From the NCBI GenBank assembly GCA_963843315.1, contig CAWJJU010000007.1:62001-126000 (forward strand): a stretch of DNA of 64,000 bases, written 5' to 3'. This document shows, piece after piece, positions 7,528-17,606 of the stretch. Source of the stretch: JAWVFM01 sp963843315 (GTDB taxonomy: Bacteria > Actinomycetota > Thermoleophilia > Solirubrobacterales > 70-9). Position 1 is the stretch's first letter, and each line of letters starts with the position of its first letter. The position numbers were made by a program, and so were the translations under genes. The notes under the pieces are model-generated. The model worked only from the letters and a program-made list of their open reading frames with translations. It was not told the origin of the DNA and made no database searches.

Positions 7528-9078
7528 CTACGGATCAGGCGGGCCGGGTGGCGACTCGCCGGTGGGATTCGCCTGCGGCTCATCGGGCTCCTCGTAAGCC
7601 TCGAGCCGGGTGTGGGCGAGTGGATCCGCGCGATGCTGCTCGCGCTGAGCCATCGCGAACTCTTCCTCCGGCGAGAGGACCAGGCGGTGCCTCCCCGCGA
7701 TCGAGAAGTACGCGAGGGCCACGATGTAGAAGATCGCCACCCCGTAGACCCCTGGGCGGTAGTCGCCGTTGTCGAGGATGGCGATCAGCGAGGCGAGCGC
7801 GATGGCGGCGGCGATCGACGCCCCGGCAATGCCCAGGCGACTCTTGTAGGGCCGCTCGATATTTGGCAGGTTGCGTCGCAGCAGGATGAAGGACGTGCAC
7901 TGCATGAAGTACGAGATCACAGCGCCGAATACGGCCATGTAGAGCAGTGAGGCCCCGACCGTCGTGTTGCCCTTCTTGTAGATCACGTATGCGGCGATCC
8001 AGCCGACCACGGCTCCGAGGAGCAGCGCGACCCATGGGGTCTGACGCTTGCCGTGGGTCACTGAGAACGGGTGTGGGTAGTAGCCGGCCCGCGAGAGCGA
8101 AAAGATGTTCCGCCCGTACGCGTAGATGATCGTGTGGAAGCTGGCCACCAGCCCAGCGACCGCGATCAGACCGAGGATCGAGGCCGAGGTCCCGGACCCG
8201 AAGATCGTCTTGAGCCCGTCGAGGAGCGGCTCGGACGAGTTGCCGATGTGCTTGGCGCCGGGCGAGATCCCGGAGTTGAGGAAGAGGACCAGGACTGCGG
8301 TGACGATCAGCGTCCGCAGGCCCCAGATCGTTCCCGAGGGAATGTCCTTCTTCGGATCCGCCGACTCTTCGGCCGCGAGTGGCAATTCCTCGATCGCCAG
8401 GTAGAACCAGATCGCGAACGGGAACGCATAGAAGACGCCCTTGACGCCGTCGATGAACCAGTGGCCACCATTGGCGTCGATCGCCCACCGCGAGAGGTCG
8501 AACTTGGGGATTGCGCCGATGAAGAACACGGCGAGGATCGCCAGGGAGGTGAAGCAGATGACTATCGTGAAGCGAAAGCTCGCCTCGACGCCGACGTAGT
8601 TCAGGCCGACGAAGATGGCGTAGAAGATGATCCACCAGACGGGCTGCGAGAGGTTCAGCGAGATCAGGTCGTTCGCGATCGTGTCCATGTAGGAGCCGAT
8701 GCCGACAACGATCACCGCCGGGGTGATGACGTACTCGATCGTCTCCGCAACTCCGGTCGCGAATCCACCCCAGGGACCCATCGCTGAACGGGCGAACGAG
8801 TAGGCGCCGCCGGTGTGCGGCAGCGCCGGGGACATCTCGGCGATCGAGTAGCAGAGCCCGAAGTACATGACGGTGATGATTACCGTCGCGACGAGCAGCC
8901 CGCCGAAGCCATACTGGAGTCCGAAGTTCCAGCCGAAGAAGTCGCCGGAGATAACCGCAGCGACCCCAAGCGCCCACAGAGACCAGACCCCAGCATGGCG
9001 GCGAAGGGTGCGCTTGCCGAAGTAGTCATCGCCCGCTTCGCGGTAGGTGACCCCGCCAACTTTCCGAGACTCAGCCAC
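7528..9078 (-). CDS. APC-family amino acid/ethanolamine permease
   Basis: A 516-residue APC-superfamily transporter with about 12 membrane segments. The N-terminal LWALGVAAVISGDFFGWN resembles the ethanolamine permease branch of the APC family; SPALPHTGGAYSFARSAMGP is the TM3 region and EELPLAAEES the loop after TM6. The last 60 residues form a hydrophilic Pro/Glu-rich tail. GTG 9078 has a good Shine-Dalgarno run (GGAAGGAG) just upstream. It is the first structural gene of the amine operon, with a dyad 37 bases ahead of the start that could bind the FadR-type regulator. Substrate by context: ethanolamine, putrescine or a related amine. Confidence 0.88.
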   Translation of the reverse strand: MAESRKVGGVTYREAGDDYFGKRTLRRHAGVWSLWALGVAAVISGDFFGWNFGLQYGFGGLLVATVIITVMYFGLCYSIAEMSPALPHTGGAYSFARSAMGPWGGFATGVAETIEYVITPAVIVVGIGSYMDTIANDLISLNLSQPVWWIIFYAIFVGLNYVGVEASFRFTIVICFTSLAILAVFFIGAIPKFDLSRWAIDANGGHWFIDGVKGVFYAFPFAIWFYLAIEELPLAAEESADPKKDIPSGTIWGLRTLIVTAVLVLFLNSGISPGAKHIGNSSEPLLDGLKTIFGSGTSASILGLIAVAGLVASFHTIIYAYGRNIFSLSRAGYYPHPFSVTHGKRQTPWVALLLGAVVGWIAAYVIYKKGNTTVGASLLYMAVFGAVISYFMQCTSFILLRRNLPNIERPYKSRLGIAGASIAAAIALASLIAILDNGDYRPGVYGVAIFYIVALAYFSIAGRHRLVLSPEEEFAMAQREQHRADPLAHTRLEAYEEPDEPQANPTGESPPGPPDP

Positions 9079-9114
9079 TCCTCGCTCCTTCCCTCGCGTC
9101 GCCGCCCCGTCAAA

Positions 9115-9128
9115 TGGTCTGACGGACC
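9115..9128. promoter_or_regulatory. Candidate FadR/GntR operator
   Basis: TGGTCTGACGGACC contains the dyad GGTC-N5-GACC, and its left half matches the TGGTC-type half-sites common in FadR-subfamily operators. It sits 37-50 bases upstream of the permease GTG, between the regulator gene and the operon, where repression would be expected. Confidence 0.5.
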
Positions 9129-9196
9129 GACCTATTGCGCGCCACCCTATGCCCGCCGGCGGACGAAAGTCAAGGCCTTGGTCAGGATCGGCCTCG

Positions 9197-9907
9197 CTAC
9201 TTGGGCAGCAGCCCGGCGAGGATGTGCTCGGTGCCCTCGATGTGGTCGCGCATCTGGCGCACCGCCTCCATGCCGTCGCGCTTGCGCAGCAGGGAGACGA
9301 TCTTCCCGTGCTGCTCGTTCGAGTGGGTCAGCACCTCGTCGGGGTGGGCGATGATCGAGATCAGCCCGCTCATCTGGCCCTGGACCTCGGTCATGGCCTC
9401 GACCAGGCGCGGCGAGCGCGCAGCCTCGGCGATCCCGATGTGAAAGCGGATGTCCGCCCGCCGGTACTCACCGAAGTCGTCCGCCGCCGCCATGCGGGCG
9501 ACCAGGTCGTCGAGCCGCTCGAGGTCGACGGGCTCGGCGCGCTCGGCGGCGAGAAGAATCGCCCCCGCCTCCACCGCGACGCGGTTGTCGAGCGTGGCCC
9601 ACGCCGCCTCGGAGAGCCCGGCGTCGGCGCCCGCGGAAAGCGGCGGCTCGGGAGCGACGAACGTGCCGCCGCTGCGTCCGCGCCGCTGGGTCAGGTGGCC
9701 GCTCTGCTCGAGCGTGGTCAGCGCCTGGCGCAGCGTCGATCGCGAGATCTGCAGCTCGTCGGCGAGCTCGCGCTCTGGCGGCAGCTTGGTGCCGGGCAGC
9801 AGGAGGCCCAGGCGAATGGCGGTGCCAAGGCGCTCGACGGTCTCCTCGAACATCGTCGGCGCGCGCACCGGCTTGAACACGGCCTGAACCGCGGCCTCGC
9901 GCTCCAT
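9197..9907 (-). CDS. FadR-subfamily GntR transcriptional regulator (FCD domain)
   Basis: A 236-residue repressor-type protein. The winged helix (residues about 20-85) contains LPPERELADELQISRSTLRQ and the wing QRRGRSGGTFV. The C-terminal FCD domain (about 100-230) contains the polar residues D-x-RFHIGIAEAA, H-x-E-QHGKI and MRDHIEGTEH that form the metal/ligand site in this subfamily. It is encoded 118 bases upstream of the permease on the same strand and diverges from the hydrolase at 9953 by 45 bases, so it could control both directions. Effectors of FCD proteins are usually small acids, which fits a product of the amine pathway. Confidence 0.9.
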   Translation of the reverse strand: MEREAAVQAVFKPVRAPTMFEETVERLGTAIRLGLLLPGTKLPPERELADELQISRSTLRQALTTLEQSGHLTQRRGRSGGTFVAPEPPLSAGADAGLSEAAWATLDNRVAVEAGAILLAAERAEPVDLERLDDLVARMAAADDFGEYRRADIRFHIGIAEAARSPRLVEAMTEVQGQMSGLISIIAHPDEVLTHSNEQHGKIVSLLRKRDGMEAVRQMRDHIEGTEHILAGLLPK

Positions 9908-9952
9908 CAGCCCAACCGTACAGCGCGGGGCGCGTCGCTAACGTGGGGCCGC

Positions 9953-10879
9953 GTGAGCTCGACGGACGAATTCGAGGCGCGCGAGCAGTCGCTGCACGGC
10001 CACCGGGTCGTGTACCGCACGGCCGGGAAGGGCCCGCCGGTGCTGCTGATCCACGGGATGATCAACTCCTCCCGCCACTGGCGCGACGTCGCGCTGCGCC
10101 TCGCCGAGTCGCACACGGTCGTCGCCCCCGACCTGATCGGCCACGGGGACTCGGCCACTCCGCGGGGCGACCACTCCCTGGGCGCCCACGCCGCGAGCAT
10201 CCGCGACCTCCTCACCGCGATCGGAATCGAGCGGGCGAGCGTCGTCGGCCACTCCCTCGGTGGTGGGATCGCTATGCAGTTCTTCTACCAATTCCCCCAG
10301 CGCACCGAGCGCCTCGTCCTGGTCTCGAGCGGTGGACTGGGGCCCGAGGTAAGCCCGCTTCTGCGCGTGGCCGCGATGCCCGGCGCGGCGACGCTGCTTC
10401 GAGGCCTGGCGTCGAAGCGCGTCGTGGCCGGCATCGCCGGCTCCGGCGCCCGCATGCGCGCCCGGGGCATCGGCGCAGGCGTGAACGCGGAGGCGGTCGC
10501 GCGGGCGCTGCGCCCGCTGGGCGATGCGGGCTCGAGGCGCGCCTTCCTCGAGACGCTGCGAGCGGTGATCGACATCCACGGCCAGCGAGTCAGCGCGATG
10601 GACCGCGTGTACCTGCTCGACGGCATGCCGGTGCTCGTCGTGTGGGGCGGGCGCGACCGCACGATCCCGGAGGCGCACGGGCGCGCCATGGCCGCGGCGA
10701 TCCCCGACGCCCGCCTGGAGATCCTCCCCCGGGCAGCCCATTTCCCGCATCTCGACGACCCGGCCGGCCTGGCCGAGGCAATCGAGCGATTCATGGCCGA
10801 GACGACGCCCGGGCCGATCGCCGACGAGCGCTGGGGAGAGATCGTCCGGTCGGGCGCGCCGTTGACGCCGGGCGCCTAG
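9953..10879 (+). CDS. Alpha/beta hydrolase
   Basis: A 308-residue alpha/beta hydrolase. The oxyanion motif LLIHGMINSSRHW lies near residue 33, the nucleophile elbow VGHSLGGG near 101, the acidic residue in VVWGGRDRTIP near 237, and the His in AAHFPHLDD near 263. A helical cap of about 100 residues separates strands 6 and 7, as in epoxide hydrolase and haloperoxidase-like enzymes. The frame is open far upstream, but GTG 9953 was preferred because it leaves the divergent regulator gene intact. Whether it is regulated with the amine operon is unknown. No signal peptide. Confidence 0.88.
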   Translation: MSSTDEFEAREQSLHGHRVVYRTAGKGPPVLLIHGMINSSRHWRDVALRLAESHTVVAPDLIGHGDSATPRGDHSLGAHAASIRDLLTAIGIERASVVGHSLGGGIAMQFFYQFPQRTERLVLVSSGGLGPEVSPLLRVAAMPGAATLLRGLASKRVVAGIAGSGARMRARGIGAGVNAEAVARALRPLGDAGSRRAFLETLRAVIDIHGQRVSAMDRVYLLDGMPVLVVWGGRDRTIPEAHGRAMAAAIPDARLEILPRAAHFPHLDDPAGLAEAIERFMAETTPGPIADERWGEIVRSGAPLTPGA

Positions 10880-10887
10880 TCAGTATT

Positions 10888-10905
10888 CCTGCGCCTTGGC
10901 GCAGG
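10888..10905. other. Perfect 18-bp palindrome across the gene junction
   Basis: CCTGCGCC-TT-GGCGCAGG, centred on the only available start codon (TTG 10896) of the next gene and nine bases after the hydrolase stop. It could be a weak terminator, a site controlling initiation, or an operator. There is no U-tract. Confidence 0.4.
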
Positions 10906-11342
10906 CTCCCCATCAGCACATCCAGCGCGCAAGCCGGGGTCTCCTCGCGGTCGCGCGCGGCGACTCAGCGACGCACATCCACCTTCGCAACCGGCTGCTG
11001 GCGATCATCTGGGTGACGATCGGAATCGGGATCGTCTCGACGCTCATCGTCTTCTTTCTCGAGCGCAACGCGCACCACACCCAGATCCACAACCTCTTCG
11101 ACGCGTTCCTCTTTGCGATGGCGCAGCTCCTGACCGCTTCCTCGGTCGCTGCACCCACCTCGAACGCCGGCAAGGTGCTCGAGCTCTTCTTCGACATCTA
11201 CGCGATCACCGTGGTCGCGACCCTCGCCGGCTCGTTCGGGTCGTTCTTCCACCGCCGAAGCGAGGAGCACGACCGGGCGAAGGCCGACGCGCTCGCCGCC
11301 GGCACCCCCGACGCCGACCCGCCGCCGGCCGGCGGCGGGTGA
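10896..11342 (+). CDS. Two-TM channel-like membrane protein
   Basis: A 148-residue protein with two membrane segments (about residues 35-56 and 90-113) flanking a re-entrant-like segment AFLFAMAQLLTASSVAAPTS. The order TM1, pore helix, loop, TM2, ending in a charged tail, resembles the ion channel 2 fold. The potassium selectivity signature TVGYGD is absent and replaced by TASSVAAP. A non-selective or non-conducting relative is therefore more likely than a K+ channel. The TTG start is the only one upstream of TM1. Channel assignment is by architecture only. Confidence 0.55.
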   Translation: MAQAPHQHIQRASRGLLAVARGDSATHIHLRNRLLAIIWVTIGIGIVSTLIVFFLERNAHHTQIHNLFDAFLFAMAQLLTASSVAAPTSNAGKVLELFFDIYAITVVATLAGSFGSFFHRRSEEHDRAKADALAAGTPDADPPPAGGG

Positions 11343-11358
11343 GCCTCGTGCCCGCCGG

Positions 11359-13209
11359 CTAGCGGAACTCGGGCGCCAGCTTCGCGCCCTTCGGCAGCAC
11401 CTTCTTCGCCGGCTTGCGGACGAAGCCGCCAAGGGCGCCCGGCTTCTGGTGCACGGGCAGGCGCAGGCTCAGGTGCGAGACCTTGATCGCGTTCTGGTCG
11501 TTCGAGGCGCGGCCGTAGGGAGCGTCTCTCGGCAGCAACTCGAGCTTCGCGACGTCGCCCTTGGCGAACGTCCAGCCGCCGGGGTGGAGCTGGAACACCT
11601 GCTTCGTCGCCTTGGCCGAGGGCTTCGGCCTCCAGAGGCCGCGGGCGACGAGGGTCTCGTTGCCGTCCTTGCCCACGTCCAGCAGGCGGGCGGCGATCTC
11701 CGAGTCGGCCGACGCCTTGAACTTCGCGACCACGGTCGCCGAGCCGAGGAGCGTGTAGCCACCCTTCGGAGCCTTCTTCACGCGGTACGTCGCCACCCCG
11801 GCCTGGTCGGCCCCGTCGGCCGTGGCGCACGCGCCACCGCCGGTGACCGGGTCGAATGTGGTGGCGATCGACGGATCGCCGGCGCTCGGATCGATGGTCT
11901 GGGCCTTCTTGCTCGAGAGCCGCACCTCGCCCGGGTTCAGCTTCGCCCAGTTCGCCGCCCTGTACGGGCCGCCGGAGTCCGCGCCGCTCGGGCAGGTCTG
12001 CGTATAGGAGGTCACGCCTCGGAACGGCTTCTTGCCCTTGCCCTGCACGTAGTGGTCGAGCCACTTGTAGGTGGACTTCGCGAGCGCCTGGCTCACGTCG
12101 GGCTTGTTCTGCGCACGCGGGTGCCCGAAGTCGCCGAAGAACAGGCCGACCGGAGCGTTCGGGTACTGGCCCTTCGTGCGGTTGTAGAAGCGGATCGCCT
12201 CGTCGACCGGGAACAGGTCGTCCGTGTAGCCGTTTGCGATGAGCAGCGGCGCGGGCGGCTCGGAATGGTTGATGTAGAACGACGAGTGGTGCTTCTTGAT
12301 CTCGTTGAGGGAGTCCTTGATCGTCGAGTCGCCCTGATAGGGCTCCCCGGCGTCGAGCCGCGTCTTCCACGTCGTCAGGTCCGCGTCCGGGTCGACGCCG
12401 GGAGCCGAGCAGAAGTTGAGCGTGCAACCGAGGAGATAGAGCCCGCTCACGAGGCTCTGCTTCTCGATCCCGACCGGCCCGCTGTACGGGTTGTTCTCGA
12501 CGTAGTCGAGGGTCGAGCCGTTGGGCACGAGCGACGCCGCCAGGTCCGTCCAGGGGATGACCGGAACGGCCGCCGCTAGTCTCATCCTCTTGCCCTGCGG
12601 GCTCTTCCAGGGGACCAGCTTGCCGCTCGGCATCATCGTCCGGTCCTTCAGCGCCGCGAGGGCCATCGAGATGCCGCCGCCGTAGGAGCCACCCGTCGCG
12701 GCGATCTCCTTGGGCGCCACCAGCCCCTCGTCGGCGAGCTTGCCGGCGAAGTACTGGGCATCGCGGACCTCGTAGCGGTCGTCCATCAGGCGGATGTAGC
12801 CATCGGCGCAGCCCGACGGGTCGGCGGCCTTCGAGGCGGAGTTGCCGCACGAGCCGTTGAACCCGCGGTCGGTCATGCGGAAGACCGCGAATCCGCGATC
12901 CAAGAGCGCCTGGGCCTCCGCGCCGTTGTCGCTCTTCGAGCCGCCGTAGCCGTGGCCGACGATCACCAGCGGGAACTTGCCATCGGGGCCGTGGTTCGGC
13001 TTCGGTGGGAAGTCGATGCTCATGTCGATCGGCATCCCGTCGAAGGTCTTGCTTGTCGTCAGCGACGAATCGCTCCCACAGAACCGGTCGCCATTGCCCT
13101 GCACCGTGCAGGTGAGATCGCCGCCGAGCACGGAGTTGATCGTCGCCTGCGCGGGCGCGGCAACCATCAGCGCGGCACCGGCCACGACCATCGAAACGAC
13201 CTTCCTCAT
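11359..13209 (-). CDS. Secreted X-Pro dipeptidyl-peptidase/CocE-family acyl hydrolase
   Basis: A 616-residue exported serine hydrolase. A Sec signal peptide (residues 1-22, ending PAQA) precedes the catalytic domain. The oxyanion region is VIVGHGYGGSKS, the nucleophile elbow ATGGSYGGG near residue 170, the Asp in IANGYTDDLFP near 325, and the His in GDFGHPRAQ near 360. The C-terminal 200 residues are a beta-sandwich like the third domain of X-Pro dipeptidyl peptidases and cocaine esterase. ATG 13209 has the Shine-Dalgarno AGGAGAG five bases upstream. A peptidase or ester hydrolase acting outside the cell is likely; the substrate is unknown. The gene stands alone, convergent with the channel-like gene. 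Confidence 0.85.
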   Translation of the reverse strand: MRKVVSMVVAGAALMVAAPAQATINSVLGGDLTCTVQGNGDRFCGSDSSLTTSKTFDGMPIDMSIDFPPKPNHGPDGKFPLVIVGHGYGGSKSDNGAEAQALLDRGFAVFRMTDRGFNGSCGNSASKAADPSGCADGYIRLMDDRYEVRDAQYFAGKLADEGLVAPKEIAATGGSYGGGISMALAALKDRTMMPSGKLVPWKSPQGKRMRLAAAVPVIPWTDLAASLVPNGSTLDYVENNPYSGPVGIEKQSLVSGLYLLGCTLNFCSAPGVDPDADLTTWKTRLDAGEPYQGDSTIKDSLNEIKKHHSSFYINHSEPPAPLLIANGYTDDLFPVDEAIRFYNRTKGQYPNAPVGLFFGDFGHPRAQNKPDVSQALAKSTYKWLDHYVQGKGKKPFRGVTSYTQTCPSGADSGGPYRAANWAKLNPGEVRLSSKKAQTIDPSAGDPSIATTFDPVTGGGACATADGADQAGVATYRVKKAPKGGYTLLGSATVVAKFKASADSEIAARLLDVGKDGNETLVARGLWRPKPSAKATKQVFQLHPGGWTFAKGDVAKLELLPRDAPYGRASNDQNAIKVSHLSLRLPVHQKPGALGGFVRKPAKKVLPKGAKLAPEFR

Positions 13210-13325
13210 GGAGCTCTCCTCTCGCGTTTTTCCCTGGCCCGCGTCGAGCGGCCCTGGCGAATCCTACCCCCCCGATGATCGTCCCGCACTGATGGCTATA
13301 CGGGGCAGTGAGGGACGTTCTTGGG

Positions 13326-14111
13326 TCAGAGGATGAGCTTGCGCTCCATGTAGCGGATCGCGAGCCGCCACATGACGAGCGCGAAACCGACCAGGAACCC
13401 CAGGTGCCAGAGGTCGACCCATTCGACGCCGAACACCGCGCCGCGGACGAGCTCGACGCAGTGGTAGAGCGGGTTGAGGTTGCTGAGGAGGGTGAATCCC
13501 GGCGAGGTGTTGACCGGAAAGAAGGTCCCGGCCACCAGGAACAGCGGCGTGAGCAGGCCGCTCTGCCAATAGGAGAAGGTCTCGATGGCGCTCGATCGGG
13601 CGGCGATGAAGATGCCGCACGCGGCCCAGCCGAAACCGGCCAGTGCGGCGATGAAGGGCACGAGCAGCATGCCCCACGCCGGGTCGAGGCCAAAGGGGAT
13701 GGCGACCAGCATCGGGAAGGACCCGTAGACGCCGGTGCGAGCCGCGATCCACGCCGCCTCGCCGGTGACGAGCTCCTCGGTGTCGACCGGCGCAGCGAGG
13801 ATCGCGTCGTAGGTGTGCTGGAACTCGTACTTGATGAACGTCCCGTACATCGACGGGAAGGCGGCCGAGAAGAGCACCGTGGTCGCGACGATCCCCGTGC
13901 CGACGAAGGAGATGTAGGGCACGCCGCCCACCTCGCTGCTGACGAGCGCGCCAAGCCCAAGTCCGAACGCCAGCAGGTAGATCGTCGGGTCGATGGTGGA
14001 CGAGAAAGTCGAGGCCCGCCAGAACGAGGAGAAGTTGACGACCTCGCGGACCATCACGCCGCGCAGCGACGACAGCTCGAGCCGGCCGACCTCTTCCCGG
14101 GCGCCCCGCAT
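13326..14111 (-). CDS. ABC-2 type exporter permease
   Basis: A 261-residue permease of the ABC-2 family (NodJ/DrrB type) with six membrane segments. LLTPLFLVAGTFFPV and the following amphipathic stretch LLSNLNPLYHCVELVRG are the typical C-terminal family signature. Its ATG overlaps the ATPase stop by one base (TGATG), so the pair forms one transporter. Family members export lipids, polysaccharides or drugs from the cytoplasm; nothing here identifies the cargo. Confidence 0.9.
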   Translation of the reverse strand: MRGAREEVGRLELSSLRGVMVREVVNFSSFWRASTFSSTIDPTIYLLAFGLGLGALVSSEVGGVPYISFVGTGIVATTVLFSAAFPSMYGTFIKYEFQHTYDAILAAPVDTEELVTGEAAWIAARTGVYGSFPMLVAIPFGLDPAWGMLLVPFIAALAGFGWAACGIFIAARSSAIETFSYWQSGLLTPLFLVAGTFFPVNTSPGFTLLSNLNPLYHCVELVRGAVFGVEWVDLWHLGFLVGFALVMWRLAIRYMERKLIL

Positions 14112-15028
14112 CAGCTGATCTCCTCGCCGGTGAGCAGCACGAAGACGTCCTCGAGGTTCGTGACCCGGCGCTCGCCGTCGAACCCGGGGTCGCCGTTGGA
14201 GTGGAGGATCGAGATCGAGGTGCCCGTGCGCCGGGTGGACCAGCCCCGCTCGCGCGCCGTCGCCTCGACCTCGTGGAGCTGATCGGGGGACCCGTACACC
14301 TCGAGCGCCTCGGTTCCCGCGTGCTCGGCGACCAGCTCTCTCGGCGAGCCCACGGCGACGGCCTGCCCGTGGGACATGATCGTCACCTGGTCGCAGAGGC
14401 GCTCGGCCTCCTCGATGTAGTGCGTGGACATCAGGATCGACACGCCCTCCGTGCGCAGGCGGTCGATCAAGGCCCAGAGCTCCTGGCGGACCTGCGGGTC
14501 GAGGCCGACGGTGGGCTCGTCGAGCAGCAGGAGCCGCGGCTGGTGGATCAGCGCCCGCGCGATCAGCAGCCGCCGCCGCATGCCGCCGGAGAGCTCGTCG
14601 ACCTTCGACTCCCGGCGCCCGGTGAGGTTGGCGACTCGAAGCGCCCGCTCGATGGCCTCGGAGCGGTCCTGCGAGGGCACGCGGTAGAGGTGGGAGAAGA
14701 CGACGAGGTTCTGCTCCACGGTCAGCGAGACGTCGAGGTTGTCGAGCTGGGGCACGACGCCCATCTCCGCGCGCGCCTGCTTGGAGCGGTCCGGCAGCGG
14801 ATACCCGAGCACGGTGAGCTCGCCCTCGTCGGCGATCACCTGCGCCGTCAGCGCCTTCATCGTGGTCGACTTGCCGGCGCCGTTCGGGCCGAGAAGGCCC
14901 ACGCAGGAGCCGTACGGCACGTCGAGGTCGAGGCCGCCGACGGCCGTGATCTCGCCGAAGCGCTTGACGAACCCGCGCAGCCGGATGGCCGCGTCGGTCC
15001 GCGTTCGGGTGTCGTCCGGGGCCGTCAC
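14111..15028 (-). CDS. ABC exporter ATP-binding protein (DrrA/NodI-like)
   Basis: A 305-residue ATPase. Walker A GPNGAGKST lies near residue 51, the Q-loop in MGVVPQLDNLD, the signature DELSGGMRRRL near 150, Walker B LLLLDEPTVGLD near 172, and the switch His in MSTHYIEEA. A C-terminal extension of about 80 residues after the H-loop is typical of the DrrA group. GTG 15028 was chosen as the first start upstream of the fold. A TGACTGTCAG element lies just ahead of the start. It works with the permease encoded directly downstream. Confidence 0.93.
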   Translation of the reverse strand: MTAPDDTRTRTDAAIRLRGFVKRFGEITAVGGLDLDVPYGSCVGLLGPNGAGKSTTMKALTAQVIADEGELTVLGYPLPDRSKQARAEMGVVPQLDNLDVSLTVEQNLVVFSHLYRVPSQDRSEAIERALRVANLTGRRESKVDELSGGMRRRLLIARALIHQPRLLLLDEPTVGLDPQVRQELWALIDRLRTEGVSILMSTHYIEEAERLCDQVTIMSHGQAVAVGSPRELVAEHAGTEALEVYGSPDQLHEVEATARERGWSTRRTGTSISILHSNGDPGFDGERRVTNLEDVFVLLTGEEIS

Positions 15029-15160
15029 GGGCTGACAGTCAATTTAGAGACAGGGCCGCGGCCCGGAAATCATCGGTTTCGGAGCTAGAGGCTTGCGCCC
15101 GGTGGGAACCAGGCGGAACCTCATCGCCCACTTCCGGGTCCACCGGCTAGCCGGCAGCGC

Positions 15161-15781
15161 TCAGACGCGCGCCGAGCCGACGACCAGCGGCCGCACGATG
15201 GGCGGCGCCGGCTTCAGCTCGTCCCTGCGCACCGATTCCACCGCGAAGCCCGCGGCCTCGATTCCGGCGAGCGTCGAGCGGTTGCAGTTGCAGCCGTGCG
15301 CGACGCGGAGCTGAAGCCAGTTGAGGCGATCCTGCCAGCGCGCGAGCCGAGGCTCGGCGGCGCGGACGTGCTCGATGAAGAGCAGGTGCCCGCCTTCTCG
15401 CAGCACGCGGCGGATCTCCGCGAGCGCCCCAGGCTGGTCGGCGACGGTGCACAGAACCAGCGTCGAAACGACGGTGTCGAAGCTGTCGTCTTCGAAAGGC
15501 AGTGCCTCGGCCGCCGCCTGCACGAGCGTGGGCCGAAGCCTTCCCTCGCCGCTTCGCGCCTCCAGGCGCTTGAACATGGGCGCCTCCGGCTCGGTCACCG
15601 TGAGGCTCTCGGCCCCGGGGCCGTAAAAGGACAGGTTGGCGCCGGTGCCGCCGCCGATCTCGAGCACATCGCCGCGGGCGTCGGCGAGCAGGGCGCGCCG
15701 GTGCGCCGCGAGCGTGGCGCGCTCGGTGCCCGCCATCACGCGGTCGTATCCGGCTGCGAAGAGTTTTCCCCAGAGGCTCAT
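15161..15781 (-). CDS. Class I SAM-dependent methyltransferase
   Basis: A 206-residue methyltransferase. Motif I DVLEIGGGTGANLSFYG binds SAM (about residues 38-54), the acidic loop is TEPEAP, motif II DSFDTVVSTLVLCTV, and motif III LREGGHLLFIEHV. This is the UbiE/COQ5-like type 11 fold, similar to the small methyltransferases related to METTL7. A cysteine-containing stretch HGCNCNRSTL follows the core. ATG 15781 was preferred over more upstream codons, which add a basic tail lacking family character. It is divergent from the PII gene. Substrate unknown. Confidence 0.85.
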   Translation of the reverse strand: MSLWGKLFAAGYDRVMAGTERATLAAHRRALLADARGDVLEIGGGTGANLSFYGPGAESLTVTEPEAPMFKRLEARSGEGRLRPTLVQAAAEALPFEDDSFDTVVSTLVLCTVADQPGALAEIRRVLREGGHLLFIEHVRAAEPRLARWQDRLNWLQLRVAHGCNCNRSTLAGIEAAGFAVESVRRDELKPAPPIVRPLVVGSARV

Positions 15782-15922
15782 AGGACTTCGGTCTACGTCG
15801 CGGCAATCCGCTGCGTTCAACCTAGCTGCCCTGGCGCGATTGCGGTTAGGCTCGCGCTCCTTCGCGCCGCGTGTGGCAGTCCGGCCGGAGACCAAACCCG
15901 CAACCGGAACGAAGGGAAGGCC

Positions 15923-16278
15923 GTGAAGCTGGTCATCGGAATCGTGCGCCCCGAGAAGGCGAACGACGTGCTGGAGGCGCTCTACCGCGCCCAGGTGAGA
16001 GGGGTGTCAATGAGCCGCGTGCAGGGCCACGGCGGCGAGCTGGATCGCGTCGAGACCTATCGCGGGACCACCGTGAAGATGGGCCTGGCCGACAAGGTGC
16101 GGTTCGAGATCGCCGTCTCCGACTCGTTCGTCGAGCCGACTGTCGAGGCGCTCTGCTCCTCGGCGCGAACCGGCGAGGTGGGCGACGGCAAGATCTTCGT
16201 TGTCCCGCTCGAGGAGGCGGTGCGCATCCGCACCGGGGAGACCGACCGCGGCGCCGTCACCCCGGTCGCGGACTCCTG

Positions 16279-16279
<1 letters not shown>
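15923..16279 (+). CDS. glnK: PII nitrogen regulatory protein (atypical T-loop)
   Basis: A 118-residue PII protein. The N-terminal strand KLVIGIVRPEKANDVLEAL and the B-loop/ATP motif TGEVGDGKIFVVPLEEAVRIRTGE are canonical. The T-loop reads ETYRGTTVKMGLADKV: Tyr46 is kept, but position 51, the residue uridylylated or adenylylated in many PII proteins, is Val. Control by covalent modification at Tyr51 is therefore excluded; ligand binding (ATP/ADP/2-oxoglutarate) could still control it. The stop overlaps the ammonium transporter start by one base, the classic glnK-amtB arrangement, implying membrane sequestration and channel gating. GTG 15923 follows a purine-rich GAAGGGAAGG stretch. Confidence 0.93.
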
Positions 16280-17571
<1,292 letters not shown>

Positions 17572-17606
17572 GCGAGGCCCCCCAGCGGTCAAGCGGGGCG
17601 CGCCGC

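Noticed and set aside
10896..11342. Potassium channel
   Set aside because: The selectivity filter sequence is missing, so the K+ channel name was not used.
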